NCBI GenBank assembly: GCA_025359445.1
Contig: JANYGB010000044.1
Location: 1-64,000, forward strand
Origin: Sphingomonadaceae bacterium
Lineage (GTDB): Bacteria; Pseudomonadota; Alphaproteobacteria; Sphingomonadales; Sphingomonadaceae
DNA length: 64,000 bases
Direction: 5' to 3'
Part shown: in pieces, positions 38,843 to 46,600 of the stretch
Layout: the number at the start of each line of letters is the position of its first letter
How positions within the stretch are numbered: the stretch's first letter is position 1
Made by a program: the position numbers and the translations under genes
Notes under the pieces: model-generated
What the model saw: only the letters and a program-made list of their open reading frames with translations
What the model was told of the DNA's origin: nothing
Databases searched by the model: none

Positions 38843-39717
38843 GCGGGGTCATCCTTGGAGCGCAAACCGAGCAGGTGGCAGATCGCATAGGCCTGCTCGG
38901 CGCGGTTGAGGGTGTAGAAATGGAAGTCGCGCACGCCGCCTGCGTAAAGCTGACGGCAGAGATCGACTGCAGCTGCTGCGGCGACCAGCGCGCGCGGGCC
39001 GGGGCGATCGTCGAGCCCTTCGAACATCCGCTCCATCGCGGACGGGATCGCCGTGTTGCCGCTCATCCGGCGGATCGCGGCAAAGCTGGTCACTGGCATG
39101 ATCCCCGGGATGATCGGCACCGAAATCCCTGCTGCCAGCGCTGCGTCGAGGAAGCGGAAATACGCTTCGGGCGAGAAGAAGAACTGGGTGATCGCCTGAT
39201 TCGCCCCGGCATCGAGCTTGCGTTTGAGGTTGTCGAGATCAGCCTTGGCGCTGGGCGCGTCTGGGTGAACCTCTGGATAGGCCGCAACCGACAGTTCGAA
39301 CGGATGCTGGCGGGCGAGCCCTTCGACCAGCGCGGCGGCGCTGGCATAGCCATCGGCGTGGGGCACGAATCGCCCGCCGGTTTCGGCTGGAGCATCGCCG
39401 CGCAGTGCGACGACATGCCGCACGCCGGCATCCCAGTATTGCTGCGCAACCTCGGCGATCTCGGCTTTGCTCGCGCCCACGCAAGTGAGGTGCGCGGCTG
39501 GGACCAGCGCAGTTTCGCTGACCAGCCGCGCGACTGTTGCGTGTGTGCGTTCGCGGGTCGAACCACCTGCGCCGTAAGTGACCGAAACGAAACGCGGGGC
39601 GAGCGGGGCGAGGTCGGTAATCGCGTCCCACAGCTGGGCTTCCATCTTCTCGGTCTTGGGCGGGAAGAATTCGAACGACACGGCGATATCGCCGGGCAGG
39701 GAAGTAAAGTCGGTCAT
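38839..39717 (-). CDS. metF: 5,10-methylenetetrahydrofolate reductase
   Basis: A 292-residue FAD-dependent enzyme that makes methyl-tetrahydrofolate for methionine synthase. Family motifs include SFEFFPPKTEKMEAQLWDA, VSVTYGAGGSTRERTHATV, HVVALRGDAPAETG and NQAITQFFFSPEAYFRFLD. The catalytic Glu is in EFFPPK. Its end overlaps metH1 (ATGA) and its start overlaps the upstream regulator-methyltransferase gene by 4 bases, so the four genes form a tight operon. Confidence 0.96.
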   Translation of the reverse strand: MTDFTSLPGDIAVSFEFFPPKTEKMEAQLWDAITDLAPLAPRFVSVTYGAGGSTRERTHATVARLVSETALVPAAHLTCVGASKAEIAEVAQQYWDAGVRHVVALRGDAPAETGGRFVPHADGYASAAALVEGLARQHPFELSVAAYPEVHPDAPSAKADLDNLKRKLDAGANQAITQFFFSPEAYFRFLDAALAAGISVPIIPGIMPVTSFAAIRRMSGNTAIPSAMERMFEGLDDRPGPRALVAAAAAVDLCRQLYAGGVRDFHFYTLNRAEQAYAICHLLGLRSKDDPA

Positions 39718-40703
39718 GCGGCGGCGGCCTTGCTGGCAAATGAGGGGGAAAGCGCGTCGCCGCGTCGTCCGGTCCAGATTTTGACCGTCAAGGGCGTCCC
39801 CGGCAGCGCGGTCGGCGGCGCGGCGGCGAACCCGGCCTCGCCCAGCAGTGCGAGCATCTGCTCGTCCGAAAAGCCGAGCCGCGCATGAGCGTGTTGACTG
39901 CGCAATTCCTCGCGGTCGTGCGCGGCGAAATCGACCACCGCGATGGTTCCGCCCGGCCGGGTGACCCGCGCCGCTTCGCCCAGCGCCAATTCGGGCACCT
40001 GTGCATAGTGCAGCACTTGGTGAAACACGACCGTGTCGAAAGTGGCATCGGCAAACGGCAGCGCGCTGAAATCGCCCTGAACCAGCGCCAATCCGTCTGA
40101 ACCGAGGTGTTGCAACCGGGCGCGGGCGAGCCGCAGCATTTCGGGGCTGTTGTCGAGCGCGGTCACTTGTGCGGCGCGCGGGGCAAGCAGTTCTGCGATC
40201 CGCCCGGTGCCGGTCCCGACGTCGAGCAATGATCCCAAATTGGCCGAACCAACCGCGCCCAGCAGTGCAGCCTCAACCGGGGCATCGGGACAGTGCAGCC
40301 CGCGCAAATGGTCCCATTCGGCGGCGTGGCGGGCGAAATAGCCCGCTGCACTGGCCTCGCGCGCGGCCCGGATCGCGGCGAGGTGGCGGCGGTCTTCACT
40401 GCACCGCGCGGCAAATTGCGCGTCATCGCTCTCGGCCACGGCCAACAAGTGCGCGGCCGCCGCACCAAGCGGCGGGGCGCGGCCCGGGCCGATTGCGCTG
40501 CGCAGAAACACCCAGCTGCCCTCCTTGCGGCGTTCGGCGAGGCCTGCATCGCACAGGATGCGGACATGGCGCGAAACCCGCGGCTGGCTCTGCCCGAGCA
40601 CTTGCGCCAGCTCGCCCACCGCCAGCTCCATCGCTGCCAGCAGCCGCATGATCCGCAGCCGGGTCGGGTCGGCGAGCGCGCGCAAGGTGGGGTCAATCCG
40701 CAT
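39714..40703 (-). CDS. ArsR-type HTH regulator fused to SAM-dependent methyltransferase
   Basis: A 329-residue two-domain protein. Residues 5-70 form a winged helix-turn-helix of the ArsR type (LRALADPTRLRIMRLLAAME, then LGQSQPRVSRHVRILCDAGL). Residues about 120-310 form a class-I methyltransferase with SAM motif LLDVGTGTGRIAELL. The helix-3 CxC metal site of true ArsR proteins is absent, so metal sensing is unlikely. Leading the metF-metH1-metH2 operon, it probably senses SAM or S-adenosylhomocysteine in its methyltransferase-like domain; an SahR-like role is inference. A perfect palindrome lies 9 bases upstream of the start. Confidence 0.9.
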   Translation of the reverse strand: MRIDPTLRALADPTRLRIMRLLAAMELAVGELAQVLGQSQPRVSRHVRILCDAGLAERRKEGSWVFLRSAIGPGRAPPLGAAAAHLLAVAESDDAQFAARCSEDRRHLAAIRAAREASAAGYFARHAAEWDHLRGLHCPDAPVEAALLGAVGSANLGSLLDVGTGTGRIAELLAPRAAQVTALDNSPEMLRLARARLQHLGSDGLALVQGDFSALPFADATFDTVVFHQVLHYAQVPELALGEAARVTRPGGTIAVVDFAAHDREELRSQHAHARLGFSDEQMLALLGEAGFAAAPPTALPGTPLTVKIWTGRRGDALSPSFASKAAAA

Positions 40704-40712
40704 TACCCCATC

Positions 40713-40732
40713 ATATAAAGAAATCTTTATAT
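40713..40732. promoter_or_regulatory. Palindromic operator candidate of the methionine operon
   Basis: ATATAAAG (40713-40720) and CTTTATAT (40725-40732) are perfect inverted repeats around AAAT. The site lies 9 bases upstream of the ArsR-methyltransferase start and is AT-rich in a GC-rich background. It is well placed for autoregulation of the operon. It also lies in the 159-base divergent region before the lipoprotein genes. Confidence 0.6.
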
Positions 40733-40862
40733 CTTATCAACCGGGTTGTGGATTGTGCTGCACCGGGTCCGATTGGCGGTTGGCAGAGCCGCTCTTGGCG
40801 GTTAGGCTTGGGCTTATTCCCCGGTAACCCTGCGCGGCCGGTCCATTGCAAGAGGTAGTTGC

Positions 40863-41081
40863 ATGAAGAACTTCGCTATTATGACCGCCGTATCCGCTGC
40901 TGCGCTGATGATTGCCGGGTGCGGCAAATCGGACAGCGCCAAGGAACAGGCCACCGCTGACAATGTGGAAATGCCAGCCGAAGAAGCCGTGCAGGATGTC
41001 GATGCGACCCCGGTTGCCGATGCGTCCGCTGCGGCGGGTGCCGAGGCGGCCACTTCGCCCTCCGCCACGCCCAAGCCATGA
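40863..41081 (+). CDS. Small Ala-rich lipoprotein (72 aa)
   Basis: A 72-residue protein with a clear lipoprotein signal, MKNFAIMTAVSAAALMIAGCG, and a short acidic Ala/Pro-rich mature part (DVDATPVADASAAAGAEA). AAGAGGTAGTTGC precedes the ATG. No family is recognised. It is followed after 4 bases by a second small lipoprotein, so the two may be one unit. Confidence 0.72.
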   Translation: MKNFAIMTAVSAAALMIAGCGKSDSAKEQATADNVEMPAEEAVQDVDATPVADASAAAGAEAATSPSATPKP

Positions 41082-41085
41082 CCTG

Positions 41086-41313
41086 ATGCGCCACACCGCG
41101 CTGCTTTTGGCGGTCTTGCTGTGCGCCGCCTGCTCGCGCCCCGACAATGCTGCAGGCGCGGGCGGGGTCAGCGCTGGCGAGGCGCGCGCGCTCGACGATG
41201 CGGCCGAGATGGTGCAAAGCCAGCAGCTACCCGCTGCGGCGATCCCGGCTCCGCGGGTACCGGTTCAAGCGCCGCAGCCGCCCGCCAAAGTCCCGGCCAC
41301 ACCCGCCGGTTGA
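41086..41313 (+). CDS. Small Pro/Ala-rich lipoprotein (75 aa)
   Basis: A 75-residue protein with signal MRHTALLLAVLLCAACSRPD and a lipobox LCAAC. The mature end is Pro-rich (PAPRVPVQAPQPPAKVPATP), which suggests an extended periplasmic linker. Its start is 4 bases after the upstream stop, implying co-translation. The family is unknown. Confidence 0.65.
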   Translation: MRHTALLLAVLLCAACSRPDNAAGAGGVSAGEARALDDAAEMVQSQQLPAAAIPAPRVPVQAPQPPAKVPATPAG

Positions 41314-41377
41314 TTTCGCGTAACAGCGGCTTAAGCGGGTTTTAAGCGCACGATTAGGCGAGAAGGAATCGGATCAG

Positions 41378-42292
41378 ATGGGCATGCTGGAAGGCAAAGT
41401 CGTGGCAATCACCGGCGCGGGGCGCGGGGTCGGGCGCGAGATCGCGCTGCTTGCGGCCAGCCATGGCGCGGCGGTGGTGGTCAACGACCCGGGTGTCGGC
41501 GGCGGCGGTGAAGGCGGCGATGCCGGACCTGCCCAGCAGACCGTGGACGATATCGTTGCGGCTGGCGGCCGGGCTCACGCCAACCTCGCCAGCGTCACCG
41601 ATCCGCTTGGCGCGGCGAGCATCATCGAGGATGCGGTCCAGCGTTTTGGCCGGATCGACGCGGTGGTCAATAATGCCGGGATCTTGCGCGACACGATCTG
41701 GCACAAAATGAGCCATGAGGACTGGCGCGCGGTGATCGACGTGCATCTCAATGGCTGCTTCAACGTCTCCAAGGCCGCCACCCCCTATTTCCGCGAGCAG
41801 CAATCGGGCAGCTTCATCCACTTCACCTCGACCTCGGGCCTGATCGGCAACGTGGGTCAGGCCAATTACAGCGCGGCCAAGCTCGGCATTGTCGGGCTGT
41901 CGCAATCGATCGCGCTCGACATGGCGCGCGCCGGGGTGCGCTCCAATTGCATCGCGCCGTTCGCGTGGAGCCGAATGACCGCCTCGATCCCTGCTGAAAC
42001 GCCGGAGGTCAAGGAGCGCGTCGAGCGGCTCAAGACGATGAGCGCCGACAAGATTGCGCCCTTGGTGGTCTATCTCGCCTCGGATGCGGCCAAAGCAGTC
42101 AGCAACCAGATTTTTGCGGTGCGCAAGAACGAGATCGTGCTGTTCTCCAAGCCGCGCCCGGTCCGCTCGATGACCAAAAGCGAGGGCTGGACCCCCGAGA
42201 CGATCGCGTCCGAACTGATCCCCGCCTTCACCCCCGACCTCGCCCGCGCCGACGAAGTATCGGCGCACGTCTTCCCTTACGATCCGATCTGA
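41378..42292 (+). CDS. SDR family 3-hydroxyacyl-CoA dehydrogenase-like oxidoreductase
   Basis: A 304-residue short-chain dehydrogenase. The nucleotide-binding motif is TGAGRGVGREIALLAASHGA, the NNAG motif is present, and the catalytic tetrad is seen as S (FTSTSGLIG) and Y-x-x-x-K (NYSAAKLGIVGLS). The N-terminus and the acidic VVVNDPGVGGGGEGGDAGPA insert match the 17-beta-HSD type 4 / multifunctional beta-oxidation family. It is first in an operon with an acyl-CoA dehydrogenase and a MaoC-type hydratase, so it probably oxidises a 3-hydroxyacyl-CoA. Confidence 0.92.
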   Translation: MGMLEGKVVAITGAGRGVGREIALLAASHGAAVVVNDPGVGGGGEGGDAGPAQQTVDDIVAAGGRAHANLASVTDPLGAASIIEDAVQRFGRIDAVVNNAGILRDTIWHKMSHEDWRAVIDVHLNGCFNVSKAATPYFREQQSGSFIHFTSTSGLIGNVGQANYSAAKLGIVGLSQSIALDMARAGVRSNCIAPFAWSRMTASIPAETPEVKERVERLKTMSADKIAPLVVYLASDAAKAVSNQIFAVRKNEIVLFSKPRPVRSMTKSEGWTPETIASELIPAFTPDLARADEVSAHVFPYDPI

Positions 42293-42302
42293 GGCGACCC
42301 GC

Positions 42303-43469
42303 ATGAACACCGGAATGGACCAGGATATCTTCGACCAGTTCATCGACCAGCTGGAGCGCTATGTCCGCGAACGGCTGATCCCGGCCGAGCGCGAAGTGAT
42401 CGAGACCGACCGCATCCCTGACGCGATCCTGACCGAAATGCGCGACATGGGGCTGTTCGGGCTGACCATTCCCGAAGAATACGGCGGCGCGGGGATGAAT
42501 ATCAGCCAGTATGCCCGGACCATCAACGTGCTGTCCTACGCGATGCCAGCTTACCGCTCGATCATCTCGATCAACATCGGGATGGTCTGCTCGGCGCTCA
42601 AGAACGGCGGGACCGAGGCACAGAAAGCCGAATGGTTGCCGCGGCTCGCTGCCGGAGAGATTGCCTGCTTCGGGCTCACCGAACCGGGTTCGGGCTCGGA
42701 TTCGGCGGCGATGCAGACCTTTGCGGCACGAACCGGCAACGGCTGGACGATTACCGGCACAAAGCGGTACATCACCAACTCACCCTTCGCCAAACTGGCC
42801 TTGGTGATGGCCCGCACCACCAAAGAAAGCCTGCCAAAGAACGCCCACGTTTCGGCGTTTCTGGTCCCGACCGACACCCCCGGCGTCAGCATCGGCAGCT
42901 CGGACAAGAAGATGGGGCAGTCGGGCAGCCACATCGCCGATGTGATCTTGGACGCGGTTCAGCTCCCCGCCGATGCGATGCTTGGGATCGAGGAGGGCAA
43001 GGGTTTTGCCTATGCAATGCTGAGCCTCGACAACGGACGCATCTCGGTCGGCGCGGCGGCGACCGGCTATGCCCGCCGCGCGCTCGATTCGGCGCTGCGC
43101 TATGCCAATGAGCGCAAGGCGTTTGGCGAACCAATCGCCAATTTCCAGCTGATCCAGGCGATGTTGGCCGACAGCGAGATCGAGATCTACGCCGCCGAAG
43201 CGATGATGAAAGACGTCACCGCGCGGGCCGATGCGGGCGAGAATGTGCTGCGCAAGGCCGCTGCGTTCAAGGTTTTCGCCAGCGAGATGTGCGGGCGGGT
43301 GACCGACCGGGTGGTGCAGATCTATGGCGGCGCGGGCTACCTTGCCGAATACGATGCCGAACGGTTCTTCCGCGATGCGCGGATCTATCGGATTTACGAG
43401 GGCACCACGCAGATCCTCCAGCTGCAGATCGCCAAGCACATGCTGCGCGAATGGGCGGCGGCGCAATAA
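42303..43469 (+). CDS. Acyl-CoA dehydrogenase
   Basis: A 388-residue FAD-dependent dehydrogenase of full length. FAD and substrate motifs are CFGLTEPGSGSDSAAMQTFA and WTITGTKRYITNSPFAK, and the catalytic Glu is in RIYEGTTQILQLQIAKHML. The N-terminal DIFDQFIDQLERYVRERLIPAEREV is typical. It introduces the 2,3-double bond in acyl-CoA degradation; chain length cannot be told. Ten bases separate it from the SDR gene, and its TAA is followed immediately by the GTG of the next gene. Confidence 0.95.
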   Translation: MNTGMDQDIFDQFIDQLERYVRERLIPAEREVIETDRIPDAILTEMRDMGLFGLTIPEEYGGAGMNISQYARTINVLSYAMPAYRSIISINIGMVCSALKNGGTEAQKAEWLPRLAAGEIACFGLTEPGSGSDSAAMQTFAARTGNGWTITGTKRYITNSPFAKLALVMARTTKESLPKNAHVSAFLVPTDTPGVSIGSSDKKMGQSGSHIADVILDAVQLPADAMLGIEEGKGFAYAMLSLDNGRISVGAAATGYARRALDSALRYANERKAFGEPIANFQLIQAMLADSEIEIYAAEAMMKDVTARADAGENVLRKAAAFKVFASEMCGRVTDRVVQIYGGAGYLAEYDAERFFRDARIYRIYEGTTQILQLQIAKHMLREWAAAQ

Positions 43470-44318
43470 GTGGCGGATTGGTCGAGCTGGATTGGGCGCG
43501 CGGAGACACGGGCCGACCGGGTCGATCCGGGGCATCTGACGCGCTGGCTGGCCACACTTGACCGCGCCGCTGCGGATGATGGTGCGGGCCCGCAAGGCTT
43601 CCACTGGTGCCTGTGCCTGCCCGATGCGCCAACCGCTTTGCTTGGCCCCGATGGCCACCCGCGCCGTGACGAAAGCCCCGTCAGCTTCCTGCCGCCGCTG
43701 CCCCAGCCGCGCCGGATGTGGGCCTCAAGCAAGGTAGAATTTTTCGCGCCGCTGCGCGCCGGGCAGGCCATCGAGCGGCTGTCGCGGGTGCAAGCCGTGA
43801 CCGAAAAGAACGGCGATTCGGGCAGCCTGGTATTCGTCGATGTGGCGCACGAAATGCGCGGCGATGGCGTACTTGCGGTGCGCGAGGTGCAGACGCTAGT
43901 CTATCGCGATACCCCGCCGCCCGGAACACCGCTTGCCCCGCCCGAGCTGAGCGAGGGCACTTTCGATCCGTCGAGCTGGGCTGCGGTGTTGACTATTACC
44001 CCGAGCGAACCCCTGCTCTTTCGCTTCTCCGCGTTGACCTTCAACAGCCACCGCATCCACTACGACTTGCCCTACGCAACGCAGCAGGAAGGCTATCGCG
44101 GCCTCGTCGTCCACGGCCCGCTCACCGCCACCCTACTGCTCGATCTTGCTCGGCGCGAGCTGGGCGACAATGCCCTCAAGAGCTTCGCCTTTCGCGGGAT
44201 CAGCCCGGCGATCTGCGGTGAGGCTCTGCACCTCGCGATGCGAGCCAAGGACGGCGGCTGGGAACTTGGCGCCTTCGCCAGCGACGGCCGCCAGGTGATG
44301 AGCGCCAGCGCGAGCTAA
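43470..44318 (+). CDS. MaoC-like (HTD2/mesaconyl-C4-CoA hydratase type) dehydratase
   Basis: A 282-residue double hot-dog protein. The N-terminal half has RRMWASSKVEFFAPLRAGQ, and the C-terminal half carries FRFSALTFNSHRIHYDLPYA, the pattern of mesaconyl-C4-CoA hydratase and eukaryotic HTD2. The start is the GTG directly after the acyl-CoA dehydrogenase stop, so it is translationally coupled. It should hydrate an enoyl-CoA made by that dehydrogenase, with the SDR as the next step. Its 3' end overlaps the convergent arfB by 4 bases. Confidence 0.87.
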   Translation: MADWSSWIGRAETRADRVDPGHLTRWLATLDRAAADDGAGPQGFHWCLCLPDAPTALLGPDGHPRRDESPVSFLPPLPQPRRMWASSKVEFFAPLRAGQAIERLSRVQAVTEKNGDSGSLVFVDVAHEMRGDGVLAVREVQTLVYRDTPPPGTPLAPPELSEGTFDPSSWAAVLTITPSEPLLFRFSALTFNSHRIHYDLPYATQQEGYRGLVVHGPLTATLLLDLARRELGDNALKSFAFRGISPAICGEALHLAMRAKDGGWELGAFASDGRQVMSASAS

Positions 44319-44734
44319 TCCAGCTGCACCTTTCCGCGTCCGGCCTTGACCGCGCCGCGAATTTTTTTGCCCGCCAGCCGCTGGACCTTGCCGACCCGGT
44401 TAAGCCGGGTCTTGCCCCGCTTCTGCGGCAGGTCGTGAGCGTCAGCGAGCAGCGCCAGCAACCGCTCACGCGCGTCGCTTCGATTGGCGTCCTGAGTGCG
44501 AAAGCGCCGCGCGGTGAACACGATTTCGCCGCCCAAGGTTAGCTTGCTCCCGGCCAGAGTGCGCAGCCGGGCAAACACCAACGGATCGAGCCGCAGCGCA
44601 TAGACATTGAGCCGCAATTGCACGGCGGTGGCGACCTTGTTGACGTTCTGCCCGCCCGGGCCAGCGGCGGTGATGAAGCTCTCGCGCAAGCTCGCCAGCG
44701 CGCGTTCCGCGACCTCTGGCGGCAGATCAGCCAT
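44315..44734 (-). CDS. arfB: Alternative ribosome-rescue factor ArfB (peptidyl-tRNA hydrolase)
   Basis: A 139-residue release-factor-like protein. The catalytic GGQ motif is at 27-29 in ITAAGPGGQNVNKVATAVQL, and the basic C-terminal tail RLAGKKIRGAVKAGRGKVQ is the ribosome-channel anchor. It releases peptides from stalled ribosomes independently of tmRNA. The gene overlaps the RluA-type gene upstream by 8 bases and ends convergently with the MaoC-like gene. Confidence 0.95.
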   Translation of the reverse strand: MADLPPEVAERALASLRESFITAAGPGGQNVNKVATAVQLRLNVYALRLDPLVFARLRTLAGSKLTLGGEIVFTARRFRTQDANRSDARERLLALLADAHDLPQKRGKTRLNRVGKVQRLAGKKIRGAVKAGRGKVQLD

Positions 44735-45422
44735 CGCTCGCTTCTACCGGCGGGACTTCGAATTCCGGTTCGGCAAAGCCCAGCGCGAGGAAATCGAGCG
44801 GCATCGGCGAAATTGCAACAATCGGCGGTTTCTCGCCGCGCTGCACGGTCAGGCCGGCGGCGTGAAGCATCGTCCGCTTCGCACCGCTGCCATCGCCGTA
44901 AATCGGATCGCCCAGCAACGGCAGGCCCAACCCGGCCAGCGCGTGGATGCGGATCTGGTGAGTGCGCCCGGTTTCGGGGCGGAATTCGACCAGCGTGTTG
45001 CCGTTCTGAACATCCAGCTTGCGCCAGTGAGTAATCGACGGCTTGCCTTTCCTGGCCGGAATCATCCGCCAGCCCGCCTCGGCGCTGCTGATCTTGCTCA
45101 GCGCCAGTTCGATCGTGCCTTCGTCCGCCTCGAGCAATCCGGCGACCACGCCCAGATAACGCTTCTCCACCGCGCGCGCCTCGAACGCGGCGGCAAAGCG
45201 CTTGTGCGCCTTGGGATTGCGCGCCAGCAGCAGGCAGCCCGAGGTATCGTGATCGAGCCGGTGGACCGCGATCGGCAGCCGCTGAAACCCCAGCTTGAGC
45301 GCTTCGAGGTAGTTCTCCAGGCTCAGCCCGCCATTGCGCGGCGGATCGATCGGCAGCCCGGCCGGCTTGTCGATCACCAAGGCCTCGCCGTCTTCGAACA
45401 GAATCGGCAATTGGGTATTCAT
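44727..45422 (-). CDS. RluA-family RNA pseudouridine synthase
   Basis: A 231-residue enzyme with the catalytic Asp in HRLDHDTSGCLLLAR, preceded by LPIAV. It also has ITHWRKL, FRPETGRTHQIRIH and LLGDPIYGDGSGAKR, all RluA-type motifs. There is no S4 domain, so the exact subfamily (RluA, TruC or RluC-like) is undecided. Its start overlaps the end of the aminotransferase gene by 4 bases, within a run of coupled minus-strand genes. Confidence 0.93.
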   Translation of the reverse strand: MNTQLPILFEDGEALVIDKPAGLPIDPPRNGGLSLENYLEALKLGFQRLPIAVHRLDHDTSGCLLLARNPKAHKRFAAAFEARAVEKRYLGVVAGLLEADEGTIELALSKISSAEAGWRMIPARKGKPSITHWRKLDVQNGNTLVEFRPETGRTHQIRIHALAGLGLPLLGDPIYGDGSGAKRTMLHAAGLTVQRGEKPPIVAISPMPLDFLALGFAEPEFEVPPVEASDG

Positions 45423-46600
45423 GCTAGGGCCCGATCGTCTAAGGCGATGCCAATGCGGCGCACTGCTTCATCAAGTTGCGCTTCGCTCGCCGCGAAGCTG
45501 ATGCGGAAGCCGTCATGGCCCCCGAAGGCCGAAGCGGCAACCACCGCGACGCCGTGATCAAGCAGGTGCAGGCACAGGGCTTCGTCGTCGGCGAAGCGGG
45601 CCATCAAGGGACTGGCATCGACCAGGCAATAAAAGGCACCATCGGGGCTGGGGGTGGAGAGGCCCGGTACCGCATTGATCGCTGCTACGACCCGGTCGCG
45701 GCGGCTGCGCATTATGCCGCACCAGTCGGCGAGGAAGTCCTGCGGCCCTTCGAGCGCTGCCACGGCAGCAGCCTGGCTGATCGAGCAAGGATTGCCCGAC
45801 GAATGCGATTGCAGCTTGCCCATCGCCTTGATCAGCCACTCCGGCCCGGCAGCAAGGCCGATGCGGAAGCCGGTCATCGCGTGGCTTTTGGACAGACCCG
45901 ATACGGTCAGTACCCGGTGAGCGAGGTCGTGGCAGACCGCCGCGATGGTCGCGTGCCGCCCGGGTAAATAGCGCAGCGGCGCGTAAATATCATCGGACAT
46001 GACCACGATCTGCGGGTGCCGCACAAGCACTTGGCCCAATCCGCGCAGCTCCTCGGCCGAATAGACCGAGCCGGTCGGGTTGCCGGGGCTGTTGAGCAGC
46101 AGCCAGGCTGTTTTGGGCGTTATGGCGGCTTCAAGCTGCGCGGGCGTGATCCGGTAGCCACCAGCGGGCGTCGTTTCCAGCGGCACGACAGTACCGCCGG
46201 TAAACCGAACGATCTCGGGATAGCTCACCCACCACGGCGCGGGGATCAGCACTTCGTCGCCCGGATCGAGCGTGGCGAGCAGCGCGTGGAAGATCGCCTG
46301 CTTGCCGCCAGCGCTGACCATTGTTTGGCTGGCCGGTACGGACACGCCCAGATCGCGTTCGAAATGCAGCGCAGCGGCTTCGCGAAGGCGCTGCGTGCCC
46401 GATACGGCAGTGTATTTGGTTTGGCCCGCATCAAGCGCGGCTTTTGTCGCGGCGATCACATGCGCCGGGGTGGCGAAGTCGGGCTCACCGACCGACAGCG
46501 AAATAATGTCCTTGCCTGCGGCCATCAATTCAAAGGCACGGTCCATCATCGCCGCGGTGCGCGATGGCGCGATCCGGCTGAGCGCCTGACTCAGTTTCAT
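45419..46600 (-). CDS. Class I/II pyridoxal-phosphate aminotransferase
   Basis: A 393-residue fold-type I aminotransferase of the aspartate aminotransferase family. The N-terminus RIAPSRTAAMMDRAFELMAAG, the substrate loop LLLNSPGNPTGSVYSAEE and the PLP lysine in TVSGLSKSHAMTGFRIGLA are visible. Arg386-type residues appear in GFRISFAASEAQLDEAV. The actual substrate could be aspartate, an aromatic or another amino acid. It overlaps both neighbours by 4 bases (the pab fusion upstream, the RluA gene downstream). Confidence 0.94.
   Translation of the reverse strand: MKLSQALSRIAPSRTAAMMDRAFELMAAGKDIISLSVGEPDFATPAHVIAATKAALDAGQTKYTAVSGTQRLREAAALHFERDLGVSVPASQTMVSAGGKQAIFHALLATLDPGDEVLIPAPWWVSYPEIVRFTGGTVVPLETTPAGGYRITPAQLEAAITPKTAWLLLNSPGNPTGSVYSAEELRGLGQVLVRHPQIVVMSDDIYAPLRYLPGRHATIAAVCHDLAHRVLTVSGLSKSHAMTGFRIGLAAGPEWLIKAMGKLQSHSSGNPCSISQAAAVAALEGPQDFLADWCGIMRSRRDRVVAAINAVPGLSTPSPDGAFYCLVDASPLMARFADDEALCLHLLDHGVAVVAASAFGGHDGFRISFAASEAQLDEAVRRIGIALDDRALA

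Noticed and set aside
39714..40703. Heavy-metal sensor of the ArsR family
   Set aside because: The CxC metal motif is missing from the recognition region and the C-terminal domain is a SAM-dependent methyltransferase, so metal sensing is not supported.
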